The notes under the pieces: generated by a model
Databases searched by the model: none
The model's input: the letters and a program-made list of their open reading frames with translations, nothing else
Told to the model about the DNA's origin: nothing
Shown: piece after piece, positions 16,322 through 25,611 of the stretch
Numbering within the stretch: the first letter of the stretch is position 1
Layout: each line of letters starts with the position of its first letter
Program-made: the position numbers and the translations under genes
NCBI GenBank assembly: GCA_903851195.1
Contig: CAINNJ010000008.1
Span: forward strand, 186,001 to 250,000
Source of the DNA: an uncultured Acidobacteriia bacterium
Lineage (GTDB): Bacteria; Acidobacteriota; Terriglobia; Bryobacterales; Bryobacteraceae
Length of the DNA stretch: 64,000 bases
Direction: 5' to 3'

Positions 16322-19300
16322 TTGAAACCACTCAGTATATGCCGAATTCTGCCCGTCGCCCTGTGCGCGATGGCGGCCACGCTTTCCGCGCAGGACTTTC
16401 GGGCCACGCTTTCCGGACAGGTCACCGATCCGAGCCACGCGGCCATTCCCGGCGCCAACGTCAAAGCCACCAATCTCAATAACAACGCGGTGAAAGAAGC
16501 GAAGACCAATATCGGCGGCTTCTACACGCTTCCCTACCTCGACCCCGGCGACTACGCCGTCGAAGTTACCGCCGCCGGCTTTCAGTCCGTAAAACGCGAT
16601 TCCGTCACCCTGCGCGTCGCCGACAAAGTCTCCCTGCCGTTTGAACTGACCGTCGGACAGATGACCCAGGTCTTCACCGTCACCGCCCAGCAGGAAGTGC
16701 TCGATACTGGCACCGCCGATCGCGGCTTGGTCTTCGATCCCATCAAAACCCAGGAATATCCGCTGAATGGCCGGCAAACGTATATGCTGATGGCGCTCAC
16801 CCCCGGCGTGGTCTTCACGCAGGAACAGTTCGGCGCCAGCGGCTTCTCCGGAACCCGCGGCTGGGACGTGAACAGCAGCTACAAGATCAACGGCGCCCGC
16901 ACCGGCGAGAACCTCTTCCTGCTCAACGGCGCGCCCATCAGCGACAACGGCGGCTCCTGGCAACTCGCGCCCAACGTCGAAGCCGTGCAGGAGTTCAAGG
17001 TCATGACCAATACCTATGACTCTTCCTATGGCCGCTTTGGCGGCGGCGTGGTCAACACGACCCTCCGCTCCGGCGGCAACCACTGGCATGGCGATGTCTT
17101 CGAATTCTGGCGCAACCGCATCCTCGATGCCAACACCTTCCAGAACAACGCGCAGGGGCTGAACAAGGGCTATCACAACCAGCACCAGTTCGGCGGTGTG
17201 GTCGGCGGACCCGTCCGCAAAGACAAGGATTTTGTCTTCGTCAGCTTCGAAGGCTGGCAGGAAGTGGTTCCCTTCCCCGCCCTCTCCAGCACGCCGCCCG
17301 TCATCCTTCGCGATGGCCAGCACTTCACCGATCTCGGCTACAAGATCTACGATCCCCTCACCACCCACGTCTGCAACGCCGCCACCGAACCCTGCCGCGG
17401 CCAGGCCAACATCGCCGACGCCTTCCCCGGCAACGTGATCCCCAACAGCCGCATCAGCCCCGCCGGCGCCAAGATCCTCTCCTACTACCCCGCGCCCACC
17501 GGCGGCGGCATCAACAACAACTTCGTTGCCGCGGGCAATCTCGGCCGTTACTATTACGAACAGCCCATCGCGCGCTGGGATCACGTCTTCGGCCCCAACG
17601 ACAAGCTCTACGGCACTTACACCGGCCAGCAGGGCTACGAATACCGCTCCACCACCGGCTTCCCCCGGCCTGCCGCCACCGGCAACACCAACAACAACCG
17701 CACCGACCAGAACGCCATCGCCGACTACACCCACGTCCTGAACGCTTCCACGGTCCTCGATGTCCGCGCCTCTTTCGGCCGCTTCGTGCAAACCACGCCC
17801 GGCTACAGCGACCTCGCGCTGAAATCGGCCGACGTCATCGGCGTCACCCTGCCACGCTCCGCGAATTCGCCCGGCCCCGTGCCGCCCTCCATCAACCTCG
17901 GCGATTACAGCGGCCCCATCTTCGGCAGCGGCACCGCCTATTCGTGGAGCGCCTTCAACCAGTGGAACTTCACCCCGAGCATCACCACCTCGCGCGGCCG
18001 TCACTCCCTCCGCGCCGGCTTTGAGATGAACTACGTCATGCAGGGGACCAACAGCACCGGCTCCTCCAACGGCTCCTTCACCTTCAACTCCGGCTGGACG
18101 CAACAGACCAAGAGCCAGCGCGTCAATGCGACCGACGGCAGTTCCGTCGCGAGCCTTCTGCTCGGCTACATCGATAGCGGCAGCATCGCTTCCAACGACA
18201 ATATCTACCGCACCCGCCCGTACTTCGGCTTCTACCTCCAGGACGATTTCAAAGTCTCCCAACAGCTCACCCTGAATATCGGCCTTCGCTACGATGTCCA
18301 GATCCCCTGGAAAGAGCGTTACAACCGCGAAAACCGCGGCTGGGATCCAAACGTAAAGAGCCCCTACAGCGACCAGATCCTGGCCAACTGGGCGAAGCTC
18401 AAAGCGCAGTACGACGCCGCCAATCCGAACGCCAAGTACCCGTACCCGAATCCGCCCGCCGTCCTCACCGGCGGCTTCGTATTCCCCGGCGTGAACGGCC
18501 AGCCCAGCCGCCTCTACAACACCGACTGGACCAACCTGCAGCCCCGCCTCGGCTTCGCCTATCGCATCGGCGACAAGACCGTCCTCCGCGGCGGCGGCGG
18601 TTTCTACTACCAGTCCACCACCCAGGGCGGCACCACCACCGGCTTCCAGCAGAGCACGCCGTTTCTCAACTCGCTGAACAGCCTGACGCCCGCCGCCGGC
18701 TCGAATCTGACCGGCCCCTACTCCATCTACAACCCGTTCCCGAACGGCATCCTCACGCCCACCGGCAGCACCCTGGGCGTCCTGACCAACATCGGCAACG
18801 GCGTCAGTTACGATCCTCCCGGCTTCCGCGTGCCGCGCACCTACCAGTACTCCTTCGGCATCCAGCACACCCTCGGCTGGGGCGTCGTCGCCGAAATCAC
18901 CTACACCGGCAACTACCAGAACCACATCAACCTCTCGCAGAATCTCAACCACGAGACGTTCCCCAACCAGCAGATCGCCATCGCGGATCCCGCGTATTAC
19001 AGCCGCAGCATCCCGAACCCCTTCTTCGGCATCCTGCCCGTCACCAGTTCCAACGGCGGCAGCGCCAACATCTCGGCCAACAACCTCTTCCGTCCGGACC
19101 CCATCTATCAGGGCATCACCAACAACCTGATCCAGCAGGGTAAGTATCGTTCGGATCAGTTGCAGGTCCGCATCGAACGCCGCGCCTTCGGCGGCACGGA
19201 CAGCAAAGGCGGCGTCTTCACCTGGGTGCTCTCTTATGCCTTCGCCAAGGCCTTCGAACAGAACCACCGTCTGAACGACTGGAACGTCAACGAGCCTCTG

Positions 19301-19846
19301 ATCCGCGAAATCGACAACACCGATAAAGCCCAGAACCTCTCCATCAGCGGCGTCTGGGATCTGCCCATCGGCAACGGCAAGCGCTTCCTCAACGTGAACA
19401 ATCGCTTCGCCGGAGCCCTCATCAACAACTGGCGCTGGGATCTGATCATGAGTTACGAATCCGGCAACCCGACCGGCTGGCCGAATCTGATCAACACCTG
19501 CGGCGACTGGCACGCCAAAGCCCAGAGCGAGAACAGCTGGTTCAATAACGACAAATCCTGCTACCAGCAACTCGCGAACGGCAACGTCCTCCGCACCAAC
19601 CCGGATCGCTTCGTCGATATCCGCGATCCTTCCGTGGGCCCGTCCGTCAACACGGCTCTCGAAAAGGATTTCCACATCGGCGAGCGCTACAAAGTGCAGA
19701 TCCGCGGCGAGTCGTTCAACCTCTTCAACCACCCGCAGCGTCCCGGCCCGGACACGTCGCTCACCAGCGCCACCTTCGGCCAGTTGCCCAAGAGCCAGTT
19801 GAACTTCCCCCGCCTCGTGCAGTTAGCCGCCAAGTTTTACTTTTGA
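16322..19846 (+). CDS. Oar-like TonB-dependent receptor with carboxypeptidase-regulatory domain
   Basis: A 1,174-residue outer-membrane receptor. The signal peptide runs to TLSAQDF. A carboxypeptidase-regulatory-like beta-sandwich follows (about 26-110: ATLSGQVTDPSHAAIPGANV, TNIGGFYTLPYLDPGDYAVEV), then a plug region (QEYPLNGRQTYMLMALTPGVV, SYKINGARTGENLFLLNGAP). The large beta-barrel ends in aromatic LNFPRLVQLAAKFYF, with a terminal Phe as outer-membrane proteins require. Acidobacteria carry many such proteins, presumed to take up oligosaccharides or peptides. The start is a TTG at 16322 behind a good GAGGGA ribosome-binding site; no ATG lies nearby in frame. A strong terminator follows the gene. 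Substrate unknown. Confidence 0.95.
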   Translation: MKPLSICRILPVALCAMAATLSAQDFRATLSGQVTDPSHAAIPGANVKATNLNNNAVKEAKTNIGGFYTLPYLDPGDYAVEVTAAGFQSVKRDSVTLRVADKVSLPFELTVGQMTQVFTVTAQQEVLDTGTADRGLVFDPIKTQEYPLNGRQTYMLMALTPGVVFTQEQFGASGFSGTRGWDVNSSYKINGARTGENLFLLNGAPISDNGGSWQLAPNVEAVQEFKVMTNTYDSSYGRFGGGVVNTTLRSGGNHWHGDVFEFWRNRILDANTFQNNAQGLNKGYHNQHQFGGVVGGPVRKDKDFVFVSFEGWQEVVPFPALSSTPPVILRDGQHFTDLGYKIYDPLTTHVCNAATEPCRGQANIADAFPGNVIPNSRISPAGAKILSYYPAPTGGGINNNFVAAGNLGRYYYEQPIARWDHVFGPNDKLYGTYTGQQGYEYRSTTGFPRPAATGNTNNNRTDQNAIADYTHVLNASTVLDVRASFGRFVQTTPGYSDLALKSADVIGVTLPRSANSPGPVPPSINLGDYSGPIFGSGTAYSWSAFNQWNFTPSITTSRGRHSLRAGFEMNYVMQGTNSTGSSNGSFTFNSGWTQQTKSQRVNATDGSSVASLLLGYIDSGSIASNDNIYRTRPYFGFYLQDDFKVSQQLTLNIGLRYDVQIPWKERYNRENRGWDPNVKSPYSDQILANWAKLKAQYDAANPNAKYPYPNPPAVLTGGFVFPGVNGQPSRLYNTDWTNLQPRLGFAYRIGDKTVLRGGGGFYYQSTTQGGTTTGFQQSTPFLNSLNSLTPAAGSNLTGPYSIYNPFPNGILTPTGSTLGVLTNIGNGVSYDPPGFRVPRTYQYSFGIQHTLGWGVVAEITYTGNYQNHINLSQNLNHETFPNQQIAIADPAYYSRSIPNPFFGILPVTSSNGGSANISANNLFRPDPIYQGITNNLIQQGKYRSDQLQVRIERRAFGGTDSKGGVFTWVLSYAFAKAFEQNHRLNDWNVNEPLIREIDNTDKAQNLSISGVWDLPIGNGKRFLNVNNRFAGALINNWRWDLIMSYESGNPTGWPNLINTCGDWHAKAQSENSWFNNDKSCYQQLANGNVLRTNPDRFVDIRDPSVGPSVNTALEKDFHIGERYKVQIRGESFNLFNHPQRPGPDTSLTSATFGQLPKSQLNFPRLVQLAAKFYF

Positions 19847-19865
19847 GTCGGCTGCAGCGGTAAAC

Positions 19866-19906
19866 AAAACGGCCCGCCGGAATTCATATCCGGCGGGCCG
19901 TTTTTT
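19866..19906 (+). terminator. Intrinsic terminator after the first Oar-like receptor
   Basis: A 16-bp perfect stem (19866-19881 with 19889-19904) with a 7-base loop. A-runs on the left and a T-run on the right make it bidirectional. It ends both the receptor gene and the convergent seven-gene cdaA operon. Confidence 0.92.
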
Positions 19907-19921
19907 GGTGCAGTCAAGAAC

Positions 19922-20404
19922 TCAGGCGATCGAAATCTCGTTCGACTGGAGCGTCACCCCGGGCATCGGTTCGCACGAAGCGCTCACCACATACCGCCCT
20001 CGCGCCCGCAGATTGAAGAAGGACCCGATCGGAATCTCGGTCTCCACGAATTCACCCGGCCCCAGATCCGCCGCAATCGACTCCACCCGCCGCTCCGGTT
20101 TCAGCATCTCCCGCCCGAACGGACTCAGCCCCATCCGCGAGCCATCCGGCAGTCTCACATCCACGTCATAAAAGAACTGCCACCCCGGCACCTCGAACCG
20201 CTTCCGCTCCTGGCCCACATTCCGAATCAACACCGAAATCCGCGGCAGCGAATCCGGATCTTCCCGCGGGATGTCGGCCACCGACACCACCAGCCCCGCC
20301 TGCTCCGGGCCCCACACCCGAACCGTCAGATCCACCACCTTCGGCGGGTCGTCGCGCACCGACAACCCCATCTTCGCCATGAAATCGAAAAAGCCTCTGA
20401 ACAC
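19922..20404 (-). CDS. Small beta-rich protein, last gene of the cdaA operon
   Basis: A 160-residue protein without a signal peptide. From residue 25 it looks like an all-beta domain (VDLTVRVWGPEQAGLVVSV, LPRISVLIRNVGQERKRFEVPGW, FFYDVDVRLPDGSRMGLSPFG, YVVSASCEPMPGVTLQSNEI), similar in feel to immunoglobulin-like or protease-inhibitor folds. The start is probably GTG 20404, one base after the phosphatase stop; ATG 20380 is an alternative. Its place behind the PafA-like gene suggests co-translation. Not recognised as a named family. Confidence 0.7.
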   Translation of the reverse strand: MFRGFFDFMAKMGLSVRDDPPKVVDLTVRVWGPEQAGLVVSVADIPREDPDSLPRISVLIRNVGQERKRFEVPGWQFFYDVDVRLPDGSRMGLSPFGREMLKPERRVESIAADLGPGEFVETEIPIGSFFNLRARGRYVVSASCEPMPGVTLQSNEISIA

Positions 20405-20405
20405 T

Positions 20406-21986
20406 CTATTGCCACATCTCCTGGAGTACCCGCCCTACCGACCCGCTCGGTTCCTGCACGCCGCTGATCGCCGCCAGTGTCGGCGCAATGTCGTTCGGAG
20501 CGGCCTTCTCATAGTAATGGCCTTTCCTGATCCCCGCGCCCATAAAGATAACCGGAACGTGCGTGTCGTAATTATATGGCGTGCCATGCGATGTCCCGGC
20601 GGCATCGTACAGGTAGTAATTTTCCGGCAGCACGTAGAGATCGCCGGAACGCCCCGCGAAAAAGCTGTTCGTCACCGCGGCGCTGATGCCGTCCGCCTGC
20701 ATCCGCCCTTTCCGCACCTGATCGGCCGTGTAAACCCGATAGATATGCGGCAGCGCCCGCACCGCCTCCGCCGCCGTCTCCTCCACGTCCGCTTCGCTGA
20801 CCTTGTACTTCCGGATTAGTTCCCGATTGAAATACGGATTCGGCCCGGCGTTTCCGATCACCCACTTCCCGGCCCCGTACTTCTTTTCGAGCGTCTGCTG
20901 CAGCGTGGTCGCCAGCAGCGTGTCGGACATCCGCCCACCGGGCATCTTGCGCTTCTGGTTCACTTCCGGCACCGGCGCCACGCCGTGATCGGCCGTCAGC
21001 ACCACCATCACCTGGTCCCGGCCAACCTGCTTCTCGGCCGTCTCGATCAGCTTCCCGATCAGCAAATCCGTGCGGATCGAAATATCGCGCGCCTCGGGCG
21101 AATCCGGTCCCATCGCATGGCCCACGTAATCGTTCGAAGAGTAGCTGACCGCCAGAATGTCCGTCCCCGGGTGCTTGCCCATCTGCTCCGCGGCCAGAGC
21201 CTTCTCGGCCATCTCTTCGATCATCTCGTTGCCCCAGGGGCTGGCTTCCAGCGACCCGCAGTACCGCGTCCCTTCCACGCCCGCCACCATGGTGCAGAAC
21301 GGTTTCGCATCCGGCTTCGCGTTCAGCGCGAACCACTGCGCGCCAAAAGCCCGCATGTTCGGCCGCGACGCGTTGATCTCTTCCACCCACGCCGGCAGCT
21401 GCGCCCGGTAGTAATCGCTCGTCACCCAGTGATTCGAATCCCCTTCGAACCAGTACGCCGCGTCCGCCATATGACCCACCGGAAGAATCGCGCTGCGGTC
21501 TTTGATGGAGATGCCGATAATTCGCGAGTCCTGGCCGCTCATGCGGATCTCGTCGCCCAGCGTGCTCACCAGCAAACGGCGCGGCGAAGAGCCCAGCCCT
21601 CCCGGCACGCCGCCAATCACCTTCGTCGCCGGATCGAATACGCTCGTGACGTTCTGCTTCACGTCCCGGTCGTACCATTCGTTGCCCACGATTCCGCTGA
21701 CATTCGGCGTCGCGCCGCTCAGAAACGTGGAGTGCCCGATCGCTGTGACCGTCAGCGCATGGACGTAGTGCGCGTTGTCGAATACCGCGCCTTCCTCCAG
21801 CAGCCGTTTGAAACCAGCCGTGTAATCGGCGCGGAAGCGCATCAGGTAGTCGTAACGAAACTGATCCACCACGATGGCGAGAATCAGTTTCGGCTTCTTC
21901 GGCGCGGGCGCCTGAGCGTGAACAGAGCCGGAAAAGCTCAAAAGCAGGAGTGCTGTAAGGAACCGTTTCATCGGGATAAGGTCCAT
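20406..21986 (-). CDS. Exported PafA-like alkaline phosphatase superfamily enzyme
   Basis: A 526-residue protein of the alkaline phosphatase/nucleotide pyrophosphatase superfamily. The signal peptide is MKRFLTALLLLSFSGSVHAQ. The first metal site is LAIVVDQFRYD (Asp41), and the predicted nucleophile is Thr81 in LTVTAIGHSTFLSGATP. Further metal sites are SYSSNDYVGHAMGPDS and LTADHGVAPVPE. Length and the motif GIVGNEWYDRD fit PafA-type phosphate-irrepressible phosphatases, which release phosphate from monoesters in the periplasm. ATG 21986 overlaps the deacetylase stop (TAATG); ATG 21971, which starts the signal peptide directly, is equally possible. It lies in the seven-gene cdaA operon. Confidence 0.92.
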   Translation of the reverse strand: MDLIPMKRFLTALLLLSFSGSVHAQAPAPKKPKLILAIVVDQFRYDYLMRFRADYTAGFKRLLEEGAVFDNAHYVHALTVTAIGHSTFLSGATPNVSGIVGNEWYDRDVKQNVTSVFDPATKVIGGVPGGLGSSPRRLLVSTLGDEIRMSGQDSRIIGISIKDRSAILPVGHMADAAYWFEGDSNHWVTSDYYRAQLPAWVEEINASRPNMRAFGAQWFALNAKPDAKPFCTMVAGVEGTRYCGSLEASPWGNEMIEEMAEKALAAEQMGKHPGTDILAVSYSSNDYVGHAMGPDSPEARDISIRTDLLIGKLIETAEKQVGRDQVMVVLTADHGVAPVPEVNQKRKMPGGRMSDTLLATTLQQTLEKKYGAGKWVIGNAGPNPYFNRELIRKYKVSEADVEETAAEAVRALPHIYRVYTADQVRKGRMQADGISAAVTNSFFAGRSGDLYVLPENYYLYDAAGTSHGTPYNYDTHVPVIFMGAGIRKGHYYEKAAPNDIAPTLAAISGVQEPSGSVGRVLQEMWQ

Positions 21987-22915
21987 TATCGCGGCACCGG
22001 AGTGCCCGCTGTATAACGGAACCGTGACACTTCCTCCCGCGCCGCCAGAAATGTGTTGGCGTGAGCCTGCACGGTTGCTTCAATCGGCTCGGAATAACCG
22101 CCCCCCAGCGTAATCACCAGCGGCAACCCGCGCGCGCGGACGCCCTCCAGCACCATCGCATCCCGTGCCTGTAGTCCCGCGTGCGTCAGCGCCAGACGCC
22201 CCAGCCGGTCCGTGCGTAACGCGTCGACACCGGCCTGGAAAAACACCATCTCCGGCGCGAACTCCCACACAGCCGGCAAGGCGGTTTCAAGACGCTGCAG
22301 ATACTCCATATCCTCCACGCCGTCCGCCAGTTCCACATCGAGCGAACTGCGCTGCTTTCGAAAAGGAAAATTGTTCGCGCCGTGCAGGGAAAGCGTGAAC
22401 ACGTCGGCATCCCCTTCGAAGATCGCCGCCGTGCCGTCGCCCTGATGAACGTCCAGATCCACCACCGCGACGCGCCGCACAAGCCCTTCGCGCTGCAGCG
22501 CCCTTGTCGCCACCGCAATGTCGTTGAACACGCAGAAGCCCGACCCCTCGCCCCGAAACGCATGGTGCGTGCCGCCCGCCAGCCCGCCCGAAATCCCCGA
22601 TACCAGCGCCTCCCGCGAAGCCTGTAACGTGCCGCCCGTGGAAGCCAGCGTCCGCGCCACCAGCCCTTCGGACCACGGGAACCCGATCCGGCGCTGCGCC
22701 TGCGCCGAAAGCGTCCCGTCCACGAAGGCCCGCACATACGCCGGATCGTGCGCCCGTTCGATCACCTCCAGCGAAGCCGCCTCGGAACGCCGCAGTTCGA
22801 AGCCCCCCGCCCGTTCCAGCTCTTCCCGCAATAAACGATACTTCCGGAGGGGGAATTTATGCCCCTCCGGAAGCGGGATCTCCAGATGATCGCAATAGTA
22901 AACGCGCAAGTTCAC
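21986..22915 (-). CDS. Histone-deacetylase-family (class IV-like) amidohydrolase
   Basis: A 309-residue arginase/deacetylase-fold enzyme. The catalytic histidine pair is His117-His118 (GGTHHAF). Zinc ligands are Asp155 and His157 in VDLDVHQGDG and Asp231 in QAGVDALRTDRLG, with the transition-state tyrosine in GGGYS. The short form starting MNLRVYYCDHLEIPLPEGHKF is typical of class IV-like bacterial members, which deacetylate lysine, polyamine or small-molecule amides. All catalytic positions are present. Cytoplasmic. It sits between the DUF1080 gene (27-base gap) and the PafA-like phosphatase (one-base overlap) in the cdaA operon. Real substrate unknown. Confidence 0.93.
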   Translation of the reverse strand: MNLRVYYCDHLEIPLPEGHKFPLRKYRLLREELERAGGFELRRSEAASLEVIERAHDPAYVRAFVDGTLSAQAQRRIGFPWSEGLVARTLASTGGTLQASREALVSGISGGLAGGTHHAFRGEGSGFCVFNDIAVATRALQREGLVRRVAVVDLDVHQGDGTAAIFEGDADVFTLSLHGANNFPFRKQRSSLDVELADGVEDMEYLQRLETALPAVWEFAPEMVFFQAGVDALRTDRLGRLALTHAGLQARDAMVLEGVRARGLPLVITLGGGYSEPIEATVQAHANTFLAAREEVSRFRYTAGTPVPR

Positions 22916-22942
22916 AGGCCGAGCATTTGCCGGACCGCCGCC

Positions 22943-23587
22943 CTACCGGACGGAAAGATCGCGCACGTAGATGTCCTTGAACATCATGTCCCCGCCGCCG
23001 CCCGCGTGCAGTTGCAGCGCGATCGTGCCGTCCACCGATTTCGGCGAAGGATCGGTGAAATCCGTAATCACGATCCCGTTCAGCCGCGCCACGAAGTGAT
23101 TGCCTTCCACCTTCAGCAGATAATCGTTCCAGTCCTGCTGGTGCAGCACATACTCGAACTCCGGCGAGGGCCACGCAATCCACCCGCGCCCGTCGCCGTA
23201 CAGCCCGCCGGTATGGTGATTCGCCGTCGGATCGATCTCGAACTGCATCCCCTGCGAAACGTCCGCCGTGCCGGGCTTAAAACGCGTATGGAAGAACACG
23301 CCGCTGTTCCCGTCCGCCACGCACTTGAACCGCAGGGAGAGATGGAAGTCTTTATAATCCTTCGCCGTCTCCAGGTAGCCGTACTCTTTCGTAATCGCCT
23401 TCCCGTGAATCAGGCCGTCTTCCACGGTCCACTTCTCTTTACCCACGGGATTCCAGCCCGTCAGATCTTTTCCATTGAACAGGGACACCCACTGCTCGTT
23501 CGGCAGCGGCGCCCGGTTCTTCGGAGTCTGCGCCAGACCCACCGCCACAATGGCTGCCATAATCGGCAAAAGCAAAGAAATTCGCAT
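22943..23587 (-). CDS. Exported DUF1080 / 3-keto-disaccharide hydrolase domain protein
   Basis: A 214-residue exported protein with signal peptide MRISLLLPIMAAIVAVGLAQ and one concanavalin-like jelly-roll domain of the DUF1080 type. Diagnostic pieces are WVSLFNGKDLTGWNP, WTVEDGLIHG, FHLSLRFKCVADGNSGVFFH, WNDYLLKVEGNHFVARLNG and VDGTIALQLHAGGGGDMMFKDIYVRDL. The family acts on 3-keto-glycosides or binds glycans and is greatly expanded in Acidobacteria and Planctomycetes. It lies 9 bases after glmM, so it is in the same transcript even though its role seems catabolic. Confidence 0.95.
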   Translation of the reverse strand: MRISLLLPIMAAIVAVGLAQTPKNRAPLPNEQWVSLFNGKDLTGWNPVGKEKWTVEDGLIHGKAITKEYGYLETAKDYKDFHLSLRFKCVADGNSGVFFHTRFKPGTADVSQGMQFEIDPTANHHTGGLYGDGRGWIAWPSPEFEYVLHQQDWNDYLLKVEGNHFVARLNGIVITDFTDPSPKSVDGTIALQLHAGGGGDMMFKDIYVRDLSVR

Positions 23588-23596
23588 ACGGTTGTT

Positions 23597-24937
23597 TTAT
23601 CCCAATTCGCTGCGAATTGCAGCAACAATGCGTTCGGCGCAGTGTTCAATCTGCCCCTGTTCGGCGCCTTCCACCATCACCCTCAGCAAAGGCTCGGTCC
23701 CGGAAAACCGCACCAGCACTCGTCCCGTGCCGTTCAGTTCCGCCTCGCACGCCCCGATCTCCCGTGTCACCTGCGGCATCTGCTCCAGCGGCTTCCGTTC
23801 CTTCACCCGCACATTGACCAGCAACTGAGGATAAACCTTCAGATCCGCCGCCAGTTCGTCCACGCTCGCGCCTTCGAGGACGGCCGTCTCCAGAACCTTC
23901 AGCGCCGTCAGCATGCCGTCTCCGGTCGTCGAATACTCCTGAAAAATGATGTGGCCGGACTGCTCTCCGCCCAGCGCCGCGCCCCGCCGCAGCATCTCTT
24001 CCAGCACGTACTTATCGCCCACCGGCGTCCGCAGCATCGCGATCCCGCGCCGCTCCAGAGCCTTCTCCAGCCCCAGATTGGACATGACGGTCGAAACCAC
24101 CACGTTCCCCGGCAGATGCCCTTGCGACTGCAGACGGCTGCCCGCGATCAGCAGAATTGCGTCGCCATCGATGATCCGGCCCGAAGGACCCACCATCAGC
24201 GCCCGGTCCGCGTCGCCATCGAAAGCCACGCCTGCATCGGCCCCGAGTTCCACCACCTTGGCCTGCAGCTGCTCCAGATGCAGCGCGCCGCAGTTCAGAT
24301 TGATGTTCCGGCCGTTCGGCTGATGGCAGATCGCCGTCACCTCCGCGCCCGCTTCCCGGAAAAGCGCCGGAGCCAGCGCCGACGCCGCGCCGTTGCCGCA
24401 ATCCATCACGATCTTCCGTCCCGCCAGACCGGTCTTCAGAATCGAGAGCAGAAACGCCACATACGGGCGCACGTCCAGGTTCACGTCCAGCGCCGCCGGC
24501 GAATCGTTGACCACAACGTCGTCGAGGATCCGGAATATCTCTTCCTCGATCTCGTGCTCTTCCGCATCCGGGAGTTTGAATCCCGTCCGCGCGAAAACCT
24601 TAATGCCGTTGTCCGCGAACGGATTGTGCGAGGCCGAAATCATGACGCCCGCCGCGAAATCCCCCGTCCGCGTGAGCCAGGCCACACCCGGCGTCGTGAT
24701 AACACCCGCGAACTTCACCCGCAAACCGCGCTGCAACATCCCTTCCGCCAGTTGCGCCGCAATCCCCGGCCCGGATTCCCGCGTGTCCATGCCGATCAGC
24801 ACCGGCTTGGCCCCCAACCCCTGCAGATTCAGATCGTCCGCCAGCGCGATCCCCAGCGCCGTAATCGTTCGCGGATCGAGCGGCGACTCGCCTGCCACCC
24901 CGCGAATGCCGTCCGTTCCAAAAAGCCGTTTTGCCAT
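23597..24937 (-). CDS. glmM: Phosphoglucosamine mutase
   Basis: A 446-residue phosphohexomutase that converts glucosamine-6-phosphate to glucosamine-1-phosphate on the route to UDP-N-acetylglucosamine, peptidoglycan and LPS. It begins KRLFGTDGIRGVAGESPLDP, the standard GlmM opening. It has the phosphoserine loop MISASHNPFADNGIK (Ser103), the magnesium loop FDGDADRALMV, the sugar-binding GEQSGHIIF and the C-terminal phosphate-binding VRFSGTEPLLRVMVEG. Length is normal. One base separates it from the cdaR stop. The cdaA-cdaR-glmM order is the conserved one in which GlmM is known to bind and restrain the diadenylate cyclase in Firmicutes. Confidence 0.98.
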   Translation of the reverse strand: MAKRLFGTDGIRGVAGESPLDPRTITALGIALADDLNLQGLGAKPVLIGMDTRESGPGIAAQLAEGMLQRGLRVKFAGVITTPGVAWLTRTGDFAAGVMISASHNPFADNGIKVFARTGFKLPDAEEHEIEEEIFRILDDVVVNDSPAALDVNLDVRPYVAFLLSILKTGLAGRKIVMDCGNGAASALAPALFREAGAEVTAICHQPNGRNINLNCGALHLEQLQAKVVELGADAGVAFDGDADRALMVGPSGRIIDGDAILLIAGSRLQSQGHLPGNVVVSTVMSNLGLEKALERRGIAMLRTPVGDKYVLEEMLRRGAALGGEQSGHIIFQEYSTTGDGMLTALKVLETAVLEGASVDELAADLKVYPQLLVNVRVKERKPLEQMPQVTREIGACEAELNGTGRVLVRFSGTEPLLRVMVEGAEQGQIEHCAERIVAAIRSELG

Positions 24938-24938
24938 G

Positions 24939-25586
24939 TCAGTGCCTGCGTTCTGCGTGAATCTTCACTGTAACCTGTGGCGTTGTGAAAAACCGCACCT
25001 GACTCTCGGCAACATAAACCGCAACCTGCTGCCGGGAGTCGCCCCGCACCTGACTCAGATCGATCGGATCGGTCACCGCGTTCTTCGCCGCCCGCACCCG
25101 GCTCTCCGGACCCGTGATCGTGAGAGTCGGCGGCACTACCTCTGTCGTAATGCCCGTAATCCCCGCCGGCAGTTCGCCCGAAACCGGCACATCCACGCGC
25201 AGCTCCCGCGACGCCCGGTTCTCAAAAGTGAACCGCAACTGCGCCGGAATGGTGCGTACCAGTTCCACGCCCCGCGGCAGTTTGACTTCCTTCGACGTCA
25301 GCGTAAACGTCCGCTCCCCCGCTACCTTCACGTTCGACAGATCGATCACGGCCGAAAGCCGCGCCGACCGCAAATCCCGCAGCAGCCCCGACGGACCCCG
25401 CGTCTCCACGTCGATGGTATCCGTGATCACCGAACTGATCTCCAGATCCTTCGGATAATTCTTGAACTGCACCGGAGCCGAAAGGATGGTCGCCAGATCC
25501 GGATCGTTGCCGATGCTCAGCCAAACCAGAAATCCGCCCAGCAACGACAGCAGCTTCCAGCCGAAATTGTGCGTCAGCAGCCGCAT
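24939..25586 (-). CDS. cdaR: YbbR-domain protein, cyclase regulator CdaR
   Basis: A 215-residue protein with an N-terminal membrane anchor (FGWKLLSLLGGFLVWLSIG) followed by two to three YbbR beta domains outside the membrane, for example LRFTFENRASRELRVDVPVSGELPAG and VVPPTLTITGPESRVRAAKN. The phrase VTGPESRV-like TITGPESRV is a hallmark of YbbR repeats. Bacillus CdaR has four YbbR repeats and is longer, so this is a short version. It lies between cdaA (25 bases) and glmM (1 base) and should modulate the cyclase through membrane contact. Confidence 0.92.
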   Translation of the reverse strand: MRLLTHNFGWKLLSLLGGFLVWLSIGNDPDLATILSAPVQFKNYPKDLEISSVITDTIDVETRGPSGLLRDLRSARLSAVIDLSNVKVAGERTFTLTSKEVKLPRGVELVRTIPAQLRFTFENRASRELRVDVPVSGELPAGITGITTEVVPPTLTITGPESRVRAAKNAVTDPIDLSQVRGDSRQQVAVYVAESQVRFFTTPQVTVKIHAERRH

Positions 25587-25611
25587 GCGCCCCCGCTCAT
25601 TTCCCGGCTCC

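Noticed and set aside
16301-19732. 1,143-residue minus-strand open frame across the Oar-like receptor
   Set aside because: Val/Ala/Gly/Glu/Asp-rich composition is the mirror of receptor codons; the sense frame has a signal peptide, domains and terminator.
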